From the NCBI GenBank assembly GCA_937890875.1, contig CALAEB010000070.1, forward strand, positions 1 through 6,237: 6,237 nt of DNA, in the 5' to 3' direction. Within the stretch, counting starts at the first letter, position 1, and each line of letters starts with the position of its first letter. The notes under the pieces are model-generated. The model did not search any database and had not been told where the DNA came from. It was given only the letters and a program-made list of their open reading frames with translations. The DNA comes from an uncultured Anaerolineaceae bacterium. GTDB lineage: Bacteria > Chloroflexota > Anaerolineae > Anaerolineales > Anaerolineaceae. A program made the translations under genes and the position numbers. Shown here one piece after another: positions 5,382 to 6,237 of this stretch.

Positions 5382-6237
5382 TTATTTCATCAGAACATTT
5401 TTGGTAAACTGATCGATATAGTATGCTTTGTAGATGGAAGGCATCCATTCGACCGCCTTTTCCAAATCTTCCGCGGTAAGCAGCGTATCGGAATAGGTCA
5501 TGTCGACTCTGGAGGGGAAGCAGCGCACATATTCCATCATCGCGTTCTGTCCCTCTTCGGAGGTCATGAAATCCAGCCACAGCAGACCGGCAGCCGGATG
5601 CGGCGCGTTTTTCAGCAGTGTCTGCACATCGCCGCCGCCGACCAGCCCGAATTCCGGCATATAGAAACCGACTTCTTTGAATAATTCACCGGCCTGGATC
5701 GTTGAGAATACGGTGGAATCCCATGCCACGGTCATCGCAATTTCGGATTGATTTAACCGTGAGATTGAATCGCTGTTGGATGTTGTGAACGTAATCTTAT
5801 CTTTCCGGTCATTAATCCAATTCCAGACCACATCCCATTCCGCCACTTTGGCCGAATCGACTTCGGCATCATCCATATATTGTTCGAGGCCGCCGGTAAG
5901 ATTGGTGATGATCGTCTGCATAAACGACTGGCCCGAACCGCCCTTTTCCGGGATACAGAAACCGAATTTCTTCGGGTTTTCATCGATCCATTTTTCGAGC
6001 TCTTCCCATGTCTGCGGCAGTTCTTCCTCGCTGATCACCTGCGGGTTATACAGCATCGCCGTAAAATTCCGCCAGACAGGAACCCACATATTATTGCTCT
6101 TGACACCTTCATTGCGGACACTGAGCACGGGATCCAGCAACTCTTTATTCGGCATAGCGTTCAAGACCTGTCCGTAAAGAACGTCTGAAGTCATCATGGT
6201 ATTGATGATGTCACCGGGCAGTCCCATAACGTCAATG
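5382..6237 (-). CDS. Extracellular solute-binding protein of the ABC importer (N-terminus outside window)
   Basis: The binding protein captures the substrate outside the membrane and delivers it to the permeases. The frame is open to the right edge and ends with TAA at 5382-5384, so about 284 residues are visible. Proteins of this type are usually about 340-400 residues, so the signal peptide and first strands are missing. The visible chain fits the PotD/AfuA-like solute-binding fold: WVPVWRNFTAMLYNP followed by PQTWEELEKW is the typical hinge region, where the protein reaches the second lobe, and PHPAAGLLWLDFMTSEEGQNAMMEY matches the family's '..A..F.DF..S.EGQ' helix. The methionine at 6225-6227 is internal, because coding continues upstream of it (IDV) and it lacks a signal peptide. 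The gene is first of the visible operon genes. It would normally decide specificity, but substrate residues cannot be assigned by eye. Annotation as polyamine, iron or hexose-phosphate binding protein would all be guesses. Confidence 0.88.
   Translation of the reverse strand, partial: IDVMGLPGDIINTMMTSDVLYGQVLNAMPNKELLDPVLSVRNEGVKSNNMWVPVWRNFTAMLYNPQVISEEELPQTWEELEKWIDENPKKFGFCIPEKGGSGQSFMQTIITNLTGGLEQYMDDAEVDSAKVAEWDVVWNWINDRKDKITFTTSNSDSISRLNQSEIAMTVAWDSTVFSTIQAGELFKEVGFYMPEFGLVGGGDVQTLLKNAPHPAAGLLWLDFMTSEEGQNAMMEYVRCFPSRVDMTYSDTLLTAEDLEKAVEWMPSIYKAYYIDQFTKNVLMK

Noticed and set aside
5263..5580. A 105-codon minus-strand frame across the binding-protein 3' end
   Set aside because: It overlaps the binding-protein coding sequence in another frame, runs through both the gene end and the stem-loop at 5328-5361, and shows no recognisable domain.
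6225..6227. ATG near the right edge as the start of the binding protein
   Set aside because: Coding sequence continues in frame to the window edge, the protein would lack any signal peptide, and it would be far shorter than the family, so this is an internal methionine.
1301..6237. Calling the operon ugpBAEC-ugpQ
   Set aside because: Only the phosphodiesterase fits. The permeases' EAA regions and following segments resemble PotB and PotC, not the CUT1 permeases UgpA and UgpE, so the Ugp gene names would mislead.
3952..6237. Firm annotation as a spermidine/putrescine (potABCD) system
   Set aside because: The family resemblance is real, but the same branch includes iron, phosphonate and hexose-phosphate importers. 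No substrate-binding residues could be checked by eye, and the GDPD neighbour argues for another substrate.

Overview
The window is bacterial chromosomal DNA of roughly 50% GC with dense, short-spaced genes. It holds the 3' part of one housekeeping gene (methionyl-tRNA synthetase, + strand) and, converging on it, a five-gene minus-strand operon for an ABC importer with a glycerophosphodiester phosphodiesterase. The MetRS sequence style (PANEF..LEGQKIS.SRNWAV, then NNELVATWGNLANRV) recalls MetRS of Chloroflexota, especially Anaerolineae. That is a recollection-based inference from one protein, so the taxon is tentative. No rRNA, tRNA, CRISPR array, insertion sequence or phage gene was seen.

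Layout. 2-1165 (+): metG lacking its 5' end. 1166-1300: convergent intergenic gap with a strong stem-loop (1209-1238) that probably ends metG transcription and may also act on the opposing operon. 1301-2218 (-): GDPD-family phosphodiesterase. 2238-3095 (-): PotC-like permease. 3105-3947 (-): PotB-like permease. 3952-5016 (-): PotA-like ATPase, with a start set by a clear ribosome binding site. 5017-5381: a 365-base gap within the operon that contains two stem-loops. 5382-6237 (-): extracellular solute-binding protein, cut at its N-terminus by the window edge.

In transcription order (right to left) the operon reads binding protein, ATPase, permease 1, permease 2, phosphodiesterase. The gaps after the ATPase are only 4, 9 and 19 bases, so those four genes are almost certainly cotranscribed. 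The binding protein is separated by the long structured gap, an arrangement that often lets a binding protein be made in excess over its membrane complex. The simplest model is import of a small phosphorylated or phosphodiester solute, followed by cytoplasmic hydrolysis by the phosphodiesterase. This would parallel the Ugp system plus UgpQ, but with polyamine/AfuABC-type transport proteins instead of the sugar-type (CUT1) Ugp proteins. The substrate is an inference from gene order.

The points most worth a second look are a perfect 18-bp inverted repeat at the left edge inside metG (possible fold-back artefact), the long nested palindrome at 5214-5269, and the transporter-GDPD linkage.
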